This document shows positions 7,541-16,701 of a stretch of 44,837 nucleotides of DNA, one piece after another. Position numbers and translations under genes: made by a program. The notes beneath the pieces were generated by a model that searched no databases, had not been told where the DNA came from, and saw only the letters and a program-made list of their open reading frames with translations. Location of the stretch: the NCBI GenBank assembly GCA_015067665.1, contig SVLZ01000009.1, forward strand, positions 1-44,837, given 5' to 3'. The stretch comes from Oscillospiraceae bacterium. Its GTDB lineage: Bacteria > Bacillota > Clostridia > Oscillospirales > Oscillospiraceae. How positions within the stretch are numbered: the stretch's first letter is position 1; every line of letters begins with the position of its first letter.

Positions 7541-8719
7541 TCAAGGTGTGTTTTTAAGGTCTTTTAAGGCTTCCAGCGATTCCTTCGAAATGGTCTTCCC
7601 CTCTTTTTTCAGCAGGGAGACAGTCATTTCCAATCCCATCACCATTGCCTTATCCATATCTGTAAATGCAGCTTCACGGAGTGCCTCTACACCGTCAAAG
7701 TTACGGTTGGGCTCCATATAGTCTGCCACATAGATAATCTTTTCTAATACATTCATTCCAGCCTTGCCGGTAGTATGACTGTGGATAGCGGAGACTACAG
7801 CATCGTTTTCTCCGAAGATCCGCTGCGCTACCATAGCGCCCGTATGGGCATGCAACGTCTTGGGATAAGCACGGGAAAAATCATCTAGCTCCATACCGTA
7901 CTGATCACACAGCGTCAGTTGCAATGGACCGTCCAACGCTTTTGTAATGTCGTGCAGCAATCCCGCTCTTGCCGCGTCCGCCTCATTAGCACCCCACTTT
8001 TTAGCAAGCTGGACTGCAGTATCCCGGCAGCCTAAGATATGGGCAACCCGGTTCGGTTTCACAAGACTGCAAACCACTTTTTCCAATTCCTCTATAGGTA
8101 GGTTTTTGTAGTTTTCACCGGTACCGTAGAGTTTATTTTCCAAAATGTAACTATGGACTTTTTCATTCAAGAAGGGTGTAGCACAGTTGAACACCAGCAT
8201 ACGTCTTAACTGCGTAGAAGAAATCTCCGTCACAGCATTTTCCATCACGATGGCAGAAATGCCCTTTTCTGCAAAAAATGCTTTCTTTGCCTCTATTTGC
8301 CTTCTCTCATCCTTATCTCCTCGGTAAAACACCACCAGTGTGACCATACTAAGGAGCAATTCTGCCTCCCGCCACTGGTCAAGGGTCAAAAACATATCCG
8401 TTCCCGTCAGCAAAAAGATTTCCGCTTCCGGGTGTTGCTTGCGCAAAGCAAGAACAGTTTCGTAGGTATAGCTGGCACCGCCACGGGAAAGCTCAATGTC
8501 GGATACGGTCAAATCCGTATTTTGCGCCGAAAGCGCAACCATTTCCAGTCTCTGCTGAGGTGTTGGAGAGCCTACAGGCAGCGCCTTATGAGGAGAAATA
8601 TAGGAAGGGATCAAGTATAGCTTATCCAAGCAAAGTGCGCCTTTCCCATAGATAGCCGCCCCAATATGTCCCACATGGGGCGGATTATAGGTTCCGCCAA
8701 AAATACCGATCCTTTCCAT
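7541..8719 (-). CDS. nadD: Fused nicotinate-nucleotide adenylyltransferase and YqeK-type HD phosphohydrolase
   Basis: One 392-residue frame joins two enzymes that are separate neighbours in Bacillus. Residues 1 to about 195 are NadD, which makes deamido-NAD from nicotinate mononucleotide and ATP: GIFGGTYNPPHVGH at 6-19 is the nucleotidyltransferase signature and EISSTQLRR lies near its end. Residues about 205-390 are the HD domain of YqeK, a family that cleaves diadenosine tetraphosphate symmetrically, with RVAHILGCRD and LLHDITK as metal-binding motifs. No stop or frameshift separates the halves. The gene follows yhbY by 14 bases and precedes rsfS. Covalent pairing fits NAD synthesis and nucleotide clean-up being run in fixed ratio, which is inference. 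Confidence 0.93.
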   Translation of the reverse strand: MERIGIFGGTYNPPHVGHIGAAIYGKGALCLDKLYLIPSYISPHKALPVGSPTPQQRLEMVALSAQNTDLTVSDIELSRGGASYTYETVLALRKQHPEAEIFLLTGTDMFLTLDQWREAELLLSMVTLVVFYRGDKDERRQIEAKKAFFAEKGISAIVMENAVTEISSTQLRRMLVFNCATPFLNEKVHSYILENKLYGTGENYKNLPIEELEKVVCSLVKPNRVAHILGCRDTAVQLAKKWGANEADAARAGLLHDITKALDGPLQLTLCDQYGMELDDFSRAYPKTLHAHTGAMVAQRIFGENDAVVSAIHSHTTGKAGMNVLEKIIYVADYMEPNRNFDGVEALREAAFTDMDKAMVMGLEMTVSLLKKEGKTISKESLEALKDLKNTP

Positions 8720-8733
8720 AAATTACCTCCTGC

Positions 8734-9204
8734 TCAGTCTGCTTCCCGAAGCTTCTTTTCCCGCTCACGCTCAATGGCTTTATCGATGGCCATTTGCCGG
8801 AAATACTCGTTACGCTGCTCGCGAACTTTTCTTGCTGCTTGACGGCGAGCCTGTGCGCCCTTACGGACGGGGTTGGCTTTTGCAACTGGTGTTGCCTTTC
8901 GCTTAGCACGGCCGGACTGATTTCTCTGCGCCTGCACTTTTTCGCTAAAACGGTAGATAATGAATTTTGTGCCAATCACGCCGATGCCTTCTGCGCCGGT
9001 CGCCTCGCAGATCTCATCACAGACCTCCCGGGGCGTCATCATAGCGCCTTCCAGCACTTTACCCTTTACCAGCTCTCTTGCATCCAGCTGATTTTCTGCT
9101 TCTGCAATCACTGCGTCGGTCACACCGCCTTTACCCACCATCAAGGTAGTATCCAAGGCGGTGGCTTGACTTCTAAGCTCGGCACGCTCTTTACTTGTCA
9201 GCAT
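8734..9204 (-). CDS. yhbY: YhbY-type CRM-domain RNA-binding protein with basic tail
   Basis: 156 residues. Positions 1 to about 95 form the CRM domain (the RNA-binding fold of YhbY/YqeI and plant splicing factors), with GKGGVTDAV at 24-32 as the loop that contacts RNA. YhbY proteins associate with pre-50S ribosomes. The remaining 60 residues are an arginine/lysine/alanine-rich extension not found in the minimal family, probably disordered and RNA-binding. The start codon lies inside the 3' end of rdgB (14-base overlap) with an AAGGAGG site, which implies translational coupling. Confidence 0.9.
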   Translation of the reverse strand: MLTSKERAELRSQATALDTTLMVGKGGVTDAVIAEAENQLDARELVKGKVLEGAMMTPREVCDEICEATGAEGIGVIGTKFIIYRFSEKVQAQRNQSGRAKRKATPVAKANPVRKGAQARRQAARKVREQRNEYFRQMAIDKAIEREREKKLREAD

Positions 9205-9796
9205 ATAGTGCCTCCTTTAACTCTTTATAAAACACTTTCAGCGCATTTGCCCGATGGGAAACCTGATTTTTCTCTTCTTGGGTCATTTCCGCCGTAGTCT
9301 TTCCCATAGGCGGATAGTAGAAGATAGGGTCATAGCCAAAGCCCCCTTCTCCCATTGCCTCTCGCGTTAGCTCACCGTGAATCTCGCCACGGGCCTGAAT
9401 GACCAGTCCGTCAGGTGTAACATAAGAGATGACACAGACGAATTTCGCCTGTCGTTGTCCATCAGGCACGTGCTCTGTATTCTTAAGAAGAAGTTGGAGC
9501 CTCCCATTATCGTCCAAGCTTTCATCAAAGCCGTAACGGGCGGAATAGATTCCCGGCTCGCCGTTTAGAGCATCCACCGCAATACCGGAATCATCCGCAA
9601 GGGCAGGCAGTCCTGTTGCCTCCATAACTGCCCGCGCTTTGATCAGAGAATTCTCTTCAAAGGTTGTGCCGTTTTCTTCTACATCAATATCAACGCCAAG
9701 TTCACTTTGAAGAATCAGCTCCATATCAAACTTTTTGGTAATTTGGCTGATTTCTTCCAGTTTATGCTTATTTTTACTTGCAAGTACAACCTTCAT
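9191..9796 (-). CDS. rdgB: XTP/dITP diphosphatase (RdgB/HAM1 family)
   Basis: 201 residues, the normal length. It hydrolyses non-canonical purine triphosphates (XTP, dITP, ITP) to monophosphates, cleaning the nucleotide pool. Motifs seen: SKNKHKLEEI at the N-terminus, the catalytic segment ADDSGIAVDALNGEPG, GGFGYDPIFYYP, and SHRANAL near the C-terminus. The start ATG overlaps the ftsY stop in TAATG, and its 3' end overlaps yhbY. Confidence 0.96.
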   Translation of the reverse strand: MKVVLASKNKHKLEEISQITKKFDMELILQSELGVDIDVEENGTTFEENSLIKARAVMEATGLPALADDSGIAVDALNGEPGIYSARYGFDESLDDNGRLQLLLKNTEHVPDGQRQAKFVCVISYVTPDGLVIQARGEIHGELTREAMGEGGFGYDPIFYYPPMGKTTAEMTQEEKNQVSHRANALKVFYKELKEALYADK

Positions 9797-10701
9797 TAAA
9801 TCAGTGCCTCCACAAATGCAGTTGCATCAAAGGGTACAAGGTCGTCAACCTGCTCACCGACACCGATAAATTTCACCGGGATCTGCAGGCTGTCCGCCAC
9901 AGCAATGACGATACCGCCTTTGGCAGTGCCATCCAGCTTGGTCAGTGCCACAGCAGTGACACCGGCAATATTCTTAAACTCTTTTGCCTGAATGAGACCG
10001 TTCTGTCCGGTGGTACCGTCCAGCACCAAAAGCACTTCACGGGATGCCTCCGGCAATTCACGTTCTACAATGCGGCTGATTTTACCCAGCTCGTTCATCA
10101 GGTTTGTCTTATTGTGCAGCCGGCCGGCAGTGTCGATAATGATCACATCGCTGCCCTTTGCTTTTGCGGAGCGAATACCGTCAAAGACAACGGATGCTGG
10201 GTCTGCACCTTCATTCTGCCGTACGATAGAGGCACCGGAGCGGCCTGCCCAGATTTCCAGTTGATCTGCGGCCGCAGCGCGGAAAGTATCACCGGCAACA
10301 AGCAGCACCTGTTTTCCCTGCTTTGTCAGCTGTGCGGCGATTTTGCCAATAGTCGTTGTCTTACCTACACCGTTGACACCGATCACCAGGATCACAGAGG
10401 GATTTGTATCCAGCTTTAAGGCAGTATCCCCTACCTGCAGCATTTCTACAAGGATGTTCTTTAGTGCCGTGCGCGCCTCCTCAGTAGTTTTTAGCTTCTG
10501 CTCGCGCACGGATTTGCGAAGACGGTCAATCGCCTTCACAGTGGTGTCTACGCCCAAATCGCCAAGGATCAGGCTTTCTTCCAGCTCATCGTAAAAATCA
10601 TCGTCGATCTCGCTAAAGCCGGAGAACACACTGCCAATGGTGTTTGACAGGGCATCTCTTGTTTTAGAGAGGCCTGCCTTAATTTTATCAAAAAAGCTCA
10701 T
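9796..10701 (-). CDS. ftsY: Signal recognition particle receptor FtsY
   Basis: A 301-residue SRP-family GTPase comprising only the N and G domains: the N-domain helices (about 1-90), P-loop GVNGVGKTTT near 108-117, DTFRAAA, DTAGR and TKLDGTAKGG. The long acidic A domain of the E. coli protein is absent, as usual in Gram-positives, so membrane contact would rely on the short N-terminal amphipathic helix starting MSFFDKIKAG. FtsY docks ribosome-SRP complexes at the membrane. It starts 12 bases after the smc stop with an AAAGGAG site; smc-ftsY linkage is conserved in Firmicutes. Confidence 0.97.
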   Translation of the reverse strand: MSFFDKIKAGLSKTRDALSNTIGSVFSGFSEIDDDFYDELEESLILGDLGVDTTVKAIDRLRKSVREQKLKTTEEARTALKNILVEMLQVGDTALKLDTNPSVILVIGVNGVGKTTTIGKIAAQLTKQGKQVLLVAGDTFRAAAADQLEIWAGRSGASIVRQNEGADPASVVFDGIRSAKAKGSDVIIIDTAGRLHNKTNLMNELGKISRIVERELPEASREVLLVLDGTTGQNGLIQAKEFKNIAGVTAVALTKLDGTAKGGIVIAVADSLQIPVKFIGVGEQVDDLVPFDATAFVEALI

Positions 10702-10713
10702 TTGGTTGCTCCT

Positions 10714-13700
10714 TTACTCTATGATACCCAACTGCTGCTCCATTTGGTTGAGATCCAACCGCAGCAGCTTACTGACACCTTGCTCCTGCATGGTCACACC
10801 GTAGAGCACATCGGAGGCTTCCATTGTACCGCGACGGTGCGTAATGACAATAAACTGGGTCTTTTCGCCCAAATTCCGCAGATAGGTAGCAAACCGTTCT
10901 ACGTTTCGATCGTCCAGTGCAGCATCGATCTCATCGAGCATACAGAACGGTGTGGGGCGGACTTTCAAAATGGCAAAGTACAGCGCAATGGCAACAAAGG
11001 CCTTTTCGCCGCCGGACAGAAGTGTAATGGTTTTCAGCTGCTTTCCGGGAGGCTGTACACGGATTTCAATACCACAAGTCAAGGGGTTCTCCGGGTCTTC
11101 CAGTACCAGCTGGCCCTTACCGCCACCGAACATCTCTTCAAAAGTCTTGCCGAAATACTCATTGATCTTGTTGAACTCGGTAACGAAAATAGTGGTCATT
11201 TCCCCCGTAATGTCACGGATAATGCTCTCAAGATCCCGCTTCGCTTCCAGCACATCGTCACGCTGCTCGGCAAGATAAGTGTAACGCTCGTTGATACGGG
11301 TGTATTCCTCAATGGCGCCCAAGTTTGGTGTGCCCAAGGCGGAAATTTTCCGTTTCAGCTCTGCTATGATCCGGCTACCGGCTGTCACAGACTCGATTTC
11401 GCCTTTTTTCTGCTGGGCAGTGCCCGGTGTTAGGCCATAGCTGTCCCAAAGCTTATCGATAATCGTCTTTTCTTCAAAGTCCGCCTTTTCCTTCTTGGAA
11501 GCAAGATGGACACAGGCCTTTTCCATATTGACGATAGACTTATTGAGCTCTGCAATATCGCCATCGCATTTAGCACGGCTGGCTTCCATATCTGCATAGC
11601 GCTTCCGGGCAGCATTCATTTCTTCTGTCGCAGCAGAGAGCTCCTTCTCGTTATGCAGACGCTTTTCCTCCTGCTCAGAAATCAGGGCTTCCTGATGGCG
11701 GGTATCCTCCAAAATGAGGTCAATATCCCGCAGCTTTCTTGTGCGGTCACCCTCGGCTGCCATATACAGGGCACGCAGATCGGCAATGTGGTTTTGGGCG
11801 GTAATCCGCTCCGCATCCAAAGCCGCCATTTCTGTGCGCAGCTGCTGCATCGTAGCAGTCACTTTTTCCAAAGAGGCATCGGCATCCAACTGGCTGCCCT
11901 CCAAGGTTTCCCGCAGTTTTACTGTCTCGGTCTGCTCCCGTTCCATTTGGGTCAGCATACCGCGGATGCGGGCACATTGTTCGCGATCAGCCTTTTCCCT
12001 GTCGCGAATGCCTTCCAATTCACGAGTGGTAGCTCCAACCGCATCCAAAATCGCCTGCAGCCAAATTTCCAACTGCTTTTCCCGACCTTCCTGGGAAAGA
12101 ACCTCTTTTTCTGCAGAGATCCGCTCTTCCTTGGCTGCAGCAAGCTGGAATTCTACCTCATCTGCCTGACGTCGTGCCTCGGTATACTGTTCCTCCAGTT
12201 TAGACAGCTCCTCGGTAAGCTTCTGCTGACGCTGGGTAAGCTTTTCCAGCTCGTTGGCACGGCTGAGAATGCCGGCCTCCCGGCTAACGGAACCGCCGGT
12301 CATAGAACCGCCGGGGTTTACTACCTGACCGTCCAACGTAACGATCTTAAAGCGGTTAGAATACTGCTTTGCCATAGAAATGGCATTATCGATGTCACGG
12401 ACAATCACAATTCTGCCAAGAAGGTTTTCGATAATACCGCGATACTTTTCGTCAAAAGTGACAAGGGTGGATGCAATACCGATAAAACCGTTGCAGCGCT
12501 CAAGCCCTGTCTCTGTCAGGGACTTGCCACGGATCACATTCAGCGGCAGGAAAGTGGCTCTGCCACCGCCTGTACGCTTTAAGAAGCTAATACAGCTCTT
12601 GCCGTCCTGCTCTGTATCCACAACGATCTGCTGCATACCGCCTGCCAGCGCGATTTCAATGGCAACGGTCAAATCGTCCTCCGTGCGAATCAGCTGCGAA
12701 ACAGGCCCGTGGACATTACGGAGTGTGCCCCGTTTTGCCTCCTGCATAACCATACGCACAGACTTTTGATAGCCTTCAAAGTCCTGCTCCATTGCCTGAA
12801 ACACCTGCACCTTTGCTTGCACAGACTCCAGTGTACTATGGAGCTTTTGTACCTCTGCCATCAGGTCATCCCGGCGCTTTGCCCGGGTGGTCTGCCGGAG
12901 CGTATAGCCGGCTATGGTGTTATTGACTGCCGTTACCTGCTCCCGGGCAGCTGCAAGATTCTTACGGCAGGCCGCCAGTTCTTCTTCTGCTGCGGCTTGC
13001 CGCTCCTTGCCGCTTTCCAAATCATCCCGCAGTTGTTGGGCGCGACCACCATTTTCCCCAAGCAAATTTTCAAGACCGCGCAGATCCGCTTCCTTGGCAG
13101 CAATCTCGGTGGCAAATCTCGCTTCCTTCTCCCGCAGTGTCATATACTGGCGGGTAAGGCCCTGCGCCGCTGCAGTCATTTCGGTCAGTTCGCGCTGTAA
13201 GCCTTCCAGTGCCTCCCGCTTTTGGGAGAGCATATCTTCAATTTCGATGATCCGCGCATCCGTTTGTTCCATCTGGGTAGAGATACCACTGCTGCGTGCC
13301 TCCTGCCCCTGCAGGTCTTCCTGACTACGGCGAATGTTTGCCTCGTTGTTCTCTACGTTACTGCGCAGCACCGCGATCTGTCCCTCAATCTGCTGACGGA
13401 TGCCCTCAAGCATACTGAGGCGGACACGATGATCCTCCATACTTTCATTATGGGCGCGCAGCTCCTCTGTAAACTGGGCAGATTTTAGGTAGAGCTTATC
13501 TAAGTCCTCATGGGCTTGCTGGAGCACAAAGTTGGCAGATGTATAGTCCTCCTCAGCCTTTTTGGCATCGGCAGAGAGCTTTTCTAAGCGGTCTAACCAA
13601 ACAGCGACCTCAACGCCCATCAGCTGATCCTTCAGCTCCAAATACTTCTTTGCCTTCTCCGCCTGCACGCGCAGCGGCTCTAACTGCAGTTCAAGTTCAG

Positions 13701-14286
13701 AGACCTTGTCGCCGATTCGCAGCAGATTATCCTCCGTAGCAGCGAGCTTGCGCTCTGTCTCCTCCTTGCGGTGACGGTACTTGGAAATACCGGCGGCTTC
13801 TTCAAATATCTCCCGGCGGTCTGCGCTCTTAAGAGAAAGGATCTCGTCAATTCTGCCCTGACCGATGTTAGAATAACCCTCCCGACCAAGGCCGGTGTCC
13901 ATAAATAGCTCGTGAATGTCCTTAAGACGGGCAGATTGCTTGTTGATATAAAACTCACTATCACCGGAGCGGTAGTAACGACGGGTGACCATCACCTCAT
14001 CGCTGTCGTAACTCAGCGCCCGGTCTGAATTGTCTAAAAGCAAGGTTGCTTCCGCAAAGCCAACGGCTGCACGTTTTGCCGTACCGCCAAAAATAATATC
14101 CTCCATCTTGGCGCCACGGAGGGTCTTGGTGCTTTGCTCGCCCATAACCCACAAAATGGCATCGGAAATATTCGATTTACCGGAACCGTTCGGTCCGACA
14201 ATGGCAGTAATATCGTCGCCAAAGCGGATCACAGTCTTATCCGGGAAGGACTTAAAGCCCTGCACTTCCAAAGATTTTAAGTACAC
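10714..14286 (-). CDS. smc: Chromosome segregation ATPase SMC
   Basis: This 1190-residue protein has full SMC architecture: an N-terminal Walker A (GPNGSGKSN at 31-39), long coiled coils, a central hinge at roughly 500-660 ending in glycine-rich PGGSMTGGSVS, and a C-terminal ABC signature LSGGEKAF followed by Walker B FCMLDEIDAALDD. It forms the dimeric condensin that organises and separates sister chromosomes with ScpA/ScpB, which are not in the window. The start codon is GTG, supported by a GAGG site and the conserved MYLKSLEVQGFKSF opening. It is the first gene of the operon, with its own promoter. The rnc gene often found upstream is replaced here by the lysozyme gene. Confidence 0.98.
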   Translation of the reverse strand: MYLKSLEVQGFKSFPDKTVIRFGDDITAIVGPNGSGKSNISDAILWVMGEQSTKTLRGAKMEDIIFGGTAKRAAVGFAEATLLLDNSDRALSYDSDEVMVTRRYYRSGDSEFYINKQSARLKDIHELFMDTGLGREGYSNIGQGRIDEILSLKSADRREIFEEAAGISKYRHRKEETERKLAATEDNLLRIGDKVSELELQLEPLRVQAEKAKKYLELKDQLMGVEVAVWLDRLEKLSADAKKAEEDYTSANFVLQQAHEDLDKLYLKSAQFTEELRAHNESMEDHRVRLSMLEGIRQQIEGQIAVLRSNVENNEANIRRSQEDLQGQEARSSGISTQMEQTDARIIEIEDMLSQKREALEGLQRELTEMTAAAQGLTRQYMTLREKEARFATEIAAKEADLRGLENLLGENGGRAQQLRDDLESGKERQAAAEEELAACRKNLAAAREQVTAVNNTIAGYTLRQTTRAKRRDDLMAEVQKLHSTLESVQAKVQVFQAMEQDFEGYQKSVRMVMQEAKRGTLRNVHGPVSQLIRTEDDLTVAIEIALAGGMQQIVVDTEQDGKSCISFLKRTGGGRATFLPLNVIRGKSLTETGLERCNGFIGIASTLVTFDEKYRGIIENLLGRIVIVRDIDNAISMAKQYSNRFKIVTLDGQVVNPGGSMTGGSVSREAGILSRANELEKLTQRQQKLTEELSKLEEQYTEARRQADEVEFQLAAAKEERISAEKEVLSQEGREKQLEIWLQAILDAVGATTRELEGIRDREKADREQCARIRGMLTQMEREQTETVKLRETLEGSQLDADASLEKVTATMQQLRTEMAALDAERITAQNHIADLRALYMAAEGDRTRKLRDIDLILEDTRHQEALISEQEEKRLHNEKELSAATEEMNAARKRYADMEASRAKCDGDIAELNKSIVNMEKACVHLASKKEKADFEEKTIIDKLWDSYGLTPGTAQQKKGEIESVTAGSRIIAELKRKISALGTPNLGAIEEYTRINERYTYLAEQRDDVLEAKRDLESIIRDITGEMTTIFVTEFNKINEYFGKTFEEMFGGGKGQLVLEDPENPLTCGIEIRVQPPGKQLKTITLLSGGEKAFVAIALYFAILKVRPTPFCMLDEIDAALDDRNVERFATYLRNLGEKTQFIVITHRRGTMEASDVLYGVTMQEQGVSKLLRLDLNQMEQQLGIIE

Positions 14287-14325
14287 GGTGAAACCTCAAC
14301 TATTTATCTATATTTTAACCAGTTT

Positions 14326-14354
14326 ATTATATCCAAACAGGACCTAAAATGCAA
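14326..14354 (-). promoter_or_regulatory. Sigma-A promoter of the smc operon
   Basis: TTGCAT (14349-14354) and TATAAT (14326-14331) on the minus strand with a 17-base spacer. It lies between the lysozyme terminator and the smc start and would drive smc through leuS. Confidence 0.82.
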
Positions 14355-14375
14355 GGATTTCTTGCAGTTTTTTGG

Positions 14376-14410
14376 AAGAAAAAAGAAAGGGAAGGTTTCC
14401 CTCCCCTTTC
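14376..14410 (-). terminator. Terminator of the lysozyme gene
   Basis: An 11-bp stem (GAAAGGGGAGG / CCTTCCCTTTC, one G-U pair) with a GAAA loop and a TTTTTTC tail on the minus strand. Confidence 0.92.
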
Positions 14411-14412
14411 GG

Positions 14413-16587
14413 TTATTTTACATAGTCCATAGAGATCCAGCCTTGGGTGATCCGTCCCCATAGGATGCCATCAACAGTCTTGGTCTCCAGAATTGTCACT
14501 TTCGTACCCTTATTCAGTCGGGCAGCAACCGCAAAGGCAGTTCCCGGACCGCTGCGGACACGGAGCACATCGGCAGTAACCGTTTTTATTACCGTCTCCG
14601 GTACCGGCGCATCCATCTGCACATATTGGAGGCTGATCCAGCCCTTATCGGTTCTACCCCATTTGACCGAACCAACCAGCTTGGTTTCCAAAACGGTGAC
14701 CTTTGTGCCACGGACATAATAGCCTAAATAACGACCGCTTGTGCCGGCCTCAGCGCGGATATTCAGCTGGCTTGCGGTGACTTTTCCGGTCTGCCGGGGC
14801 TCTGTCGGCTCAGTAGGCGCAGGCTCTGTGGGTTCTGTCGGTTCGGTGGGTTCCGGTGGTACAGAAGGCGTATTCAATTTTACATAGGAAAGGCTGATCC
14901 AGCCCTTGTCCGTTCTGCCCCACTCCATCGTACCGACCATTTTTCTTTCAAGGATGACGACCATCGTACCCCGGACATAATAGCCTAAATAGCGGCCATT
15001 TGTGCCAGCCTCAGCGCGAATATTCAGCTGGCTTGCAGTGACTTTTCCGATCTGCTGGGGCTCTGTTGGATCCGTAGGCGCAGGCTCTGTGGGCTCCGGT
15101 TCTGTGGGTTCTGTGGGCGCAGGAGGCACAGCCGCTTCATCCATTTTTACATAGGAAAGGCTGATCCAGCCCTTATCCGTCCGACCCCACAGCGTTCCGT
15201 CCACAGTTTTCTGTTCCAGAATAACCACCTTTGTACCCCGGACGTAGTAACCCAGCCAGCGACCGTTGGTACCTGCTTCCGCACGGATATTGAGGCTGCT
15301 GGCAGTCACTTTACCGCTTAATGTTTGTGTAGGCGGTTCGGTGGCTTCAGGTTCTGTTGCTTCGGGCTCAGTAACCTCAGGCTCAGTAACCTCAGGCTCG
15401 GTGACCGGAGGTTCGGTAACTGCAGGCTCGGTTACTTCAGGCTCGGTGACTGCAGGCTCGGTGACTGCAGGCTCGGTAACCGGAGGCTCAGTGACTGCAG
15501 GCTCGGTTACCTCAGGCTCGGTAACCGGAGGCTCCGTAGGCAAGAAAGCTTCCGGAGGCAGCGATGCATAAACCTTTTCAAAATCTGTGCCGCTTAAGGA
15601 AATCCAGCCCCTATCCGTTCTTCCCCATAGGAGCTCGCCGACCTTAACTGTCTCTGTAACAACCAGCATTTCCCCCTTCTTCACGGCCTTACCAGTCTGC
15701 GGATAATCCGCACCGGGCGCACCGTGAAAGAAGAGTTCATCTGCGGTAACTGTCACGGTCACATCCACCGTATCCGTCCAGTTTTCCATTTCACCGCTGC
15801 GCAGCCACTGCGCATACAGCGTCATCCCCTTAATGGAGGCATCCAGCTTGGTGATTCTTCTACCGCCTACTCTTTCCGTGAACCAACCGGCGAAAACGTA
15901 GCCGTTTCGGGTAGCGCTGCAAAGGGGCAGCGCAGGTAAATCGGAATCAAAGACTTGACTGGAACGGTTAGTAGATCCGCCATTGCCGTCAAAAATGATA
16001 TAGCCGTAGCTTTCGGGCGGCTCTTTGGAATACACACCGTTTAAGTAAAGATTTGCTTCGCTCATACGTCGGCGAAGCAGATAATCCTGAATCTGACCGC
16101 TTGCCTTACACCAAAGGCCAAAGGCTCGGATCAGATCATTGCCAGTAGCACCGTATGTAATGGCCTGAAAGATTAATCCCGATTCATTTGTCGTCCAGTT
16201 AGAACCGACATTATACGAAAACAACGCAATCGCATCATACTGATTTTGGGTAAGTAGGATGTTATACTTCTGTAAGTAACGGTTCAGCGCCTTTTCCATT
16301 CCTGTCATATAGTCCTTCAGAAGGGCTTCGGCCTCGACGTGGGTAATACCGTATTTTGTATAGTATTCGACCTTATCGTCAGGACACCGGGTACCATAGC
16401 CAACGGTATATTGCTTCTTATCCCAGTAGGGATATTGGCTGAAGCCTTCCTCGGCCTTCAGTAGCTTCATTCCCTCGTCACTCATAGTCATACTCACTTG
16501 CAGTGCTTCTGTAGCAACCGCAGCAACGACAGTGACACAGCTGATAATCAGTGCAATGGCAAGCAGCCAGCTTGTCATTCTCTTCAT
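14413..16587 (-). CDS. Secreted GH24 lysozyme with InlB B-repeat, Thr-Glu-Pro linkers and five SH3b domains
   Basis: 724 residues. An N-terminal signal or anchor helix lies at about 6-27. Residues about 34-185 are a phage-type (GH24) lysozyme domain: E47 in KAEEGF, D56 in YWDKK and T61 in YTVGYG match the Glu-Asp/Cys-Thr catalytic arrangement. Residues about 194-262 form an InlB B-repeat (IIFDGNGGS ... GYVFAGWF ... LYAQW). Five SH3b domains follow at about 275-340, 424-482, 513-571, 600-658 and 665-724. The middle three are nearly identical and so recently duplicated. A TEPxV repeat occupies 351-420, with shorter TEP linkers between later domains. The export signal and lack of holin or phage genes argue for a cellular wall hydrolase or remodelling enzyme rather than a prophage endolysin. 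Monocistronic. Confidence 0.88.
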   Translation of the reverse strand: MKRMTSWLLAIALIISCVTVVAAVATEALQVSMTMSDEGMKLLKAEEGFSQYPYWDKKQYTVGYGTRCPDDKVEYYTKYGITHVEAEALLKDYMTGMEKALNRYLQKYNILLTQNQYDAIALFSYNVGSNWTTNESGLIFQAITYGATGNDLIRAFGLWCKASGQIQDYLLRRRMSEANLYLNGVYSKEPPESYGYIIFDGNGGSTNRSSQVFDSDLPALPLCSATRNGYVFAGWFTERVGGRRITKLDASIKGMTLYAQWLRSGEMENWTDTVDVTVTVTADELFFHGAPGADYPQTGKAVKKGEMLVVTETVKVGELLWGRTDRGWISLSGTDFEKVYASLPPEAFLPTEPPVTEPEVTEPAVTEPPVTEPAVTEPAVTEPEVTEPAVTEPPVTEPEVTEPEVTEPEATEPEATEPPTQTLSGKVTASSLNIRAEAGTNGRWLGYYVRGTKVVILEQKTVDGTLWGRTDKGWISLSYVKMDEAAVPPAPTEPTEPEPTEPAPTDPTEPQQIGKVTASQLNIRAEAGTNGRYLGYYVRGTMVVILERKMVGTMEWGRTDKGWISLSYVKLNTPSVPPEPTEPTEPTEPAPTEPTEPRQTGKVTASQLNIRAEAGTSGRYLGYYVRGTKVTVLETKLVGSVKWGRTDKGWISLQYVQMDAPVPETVIKTVTADVLRVRSGPGTAFAVAARLNKGTKVTILETKTVDGILWGRITQGWISMDYVK
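15328..15537 (-). repeat. 15-bp coding tandem repeat (TEPxV, 14 units)
   Basis: Fourteen consecutive five-residue units of the form T-E-P-x-V/A, each encoded by 15 bases, lie between the first and second SH3b domains of the lysozyme. The unit is a multiple of three, so slippage would change linker length without a frameshift. Confidence 0.9.
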
Positions 16588-16625
16588 TGCAGGTCGTTCC
16601 CCTTTCGGTTTTATGTTACCTTCGT

Positions 16626-16654
16626 ATTATAGCAGACAGAAGACTCGATTGCAA
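16626..16654 (-). promoter_or_regulatory. Sigma-A promoter of the lysozyme gene
   Basis: TTGCAA (16649-16654) and TATAAT (16626-16631) on the minus strand with 17 bases between, plus an extended -10 TGC. Confidence 0.85.
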
Positions 16655-16701
16655 GAATTATTCTTCCAAAGGGACATCCAAATTATGGGAAGAACCTAAT
16701 T

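Noticed and set aside
15328..15537. Tandem repeats resembling a CRISPR array
   Set aside because: Units are 15 bp without unique spacers and encode TEPxV in frame inside a larger protein.
14413..16587. Prophage endolysin and thus a phage remnant
   Set aside because: There is an export signal, multiple wall-binding domains and a normal sigma-A promoter, and neighbours are housekeeping genes with no phage genes in the window.
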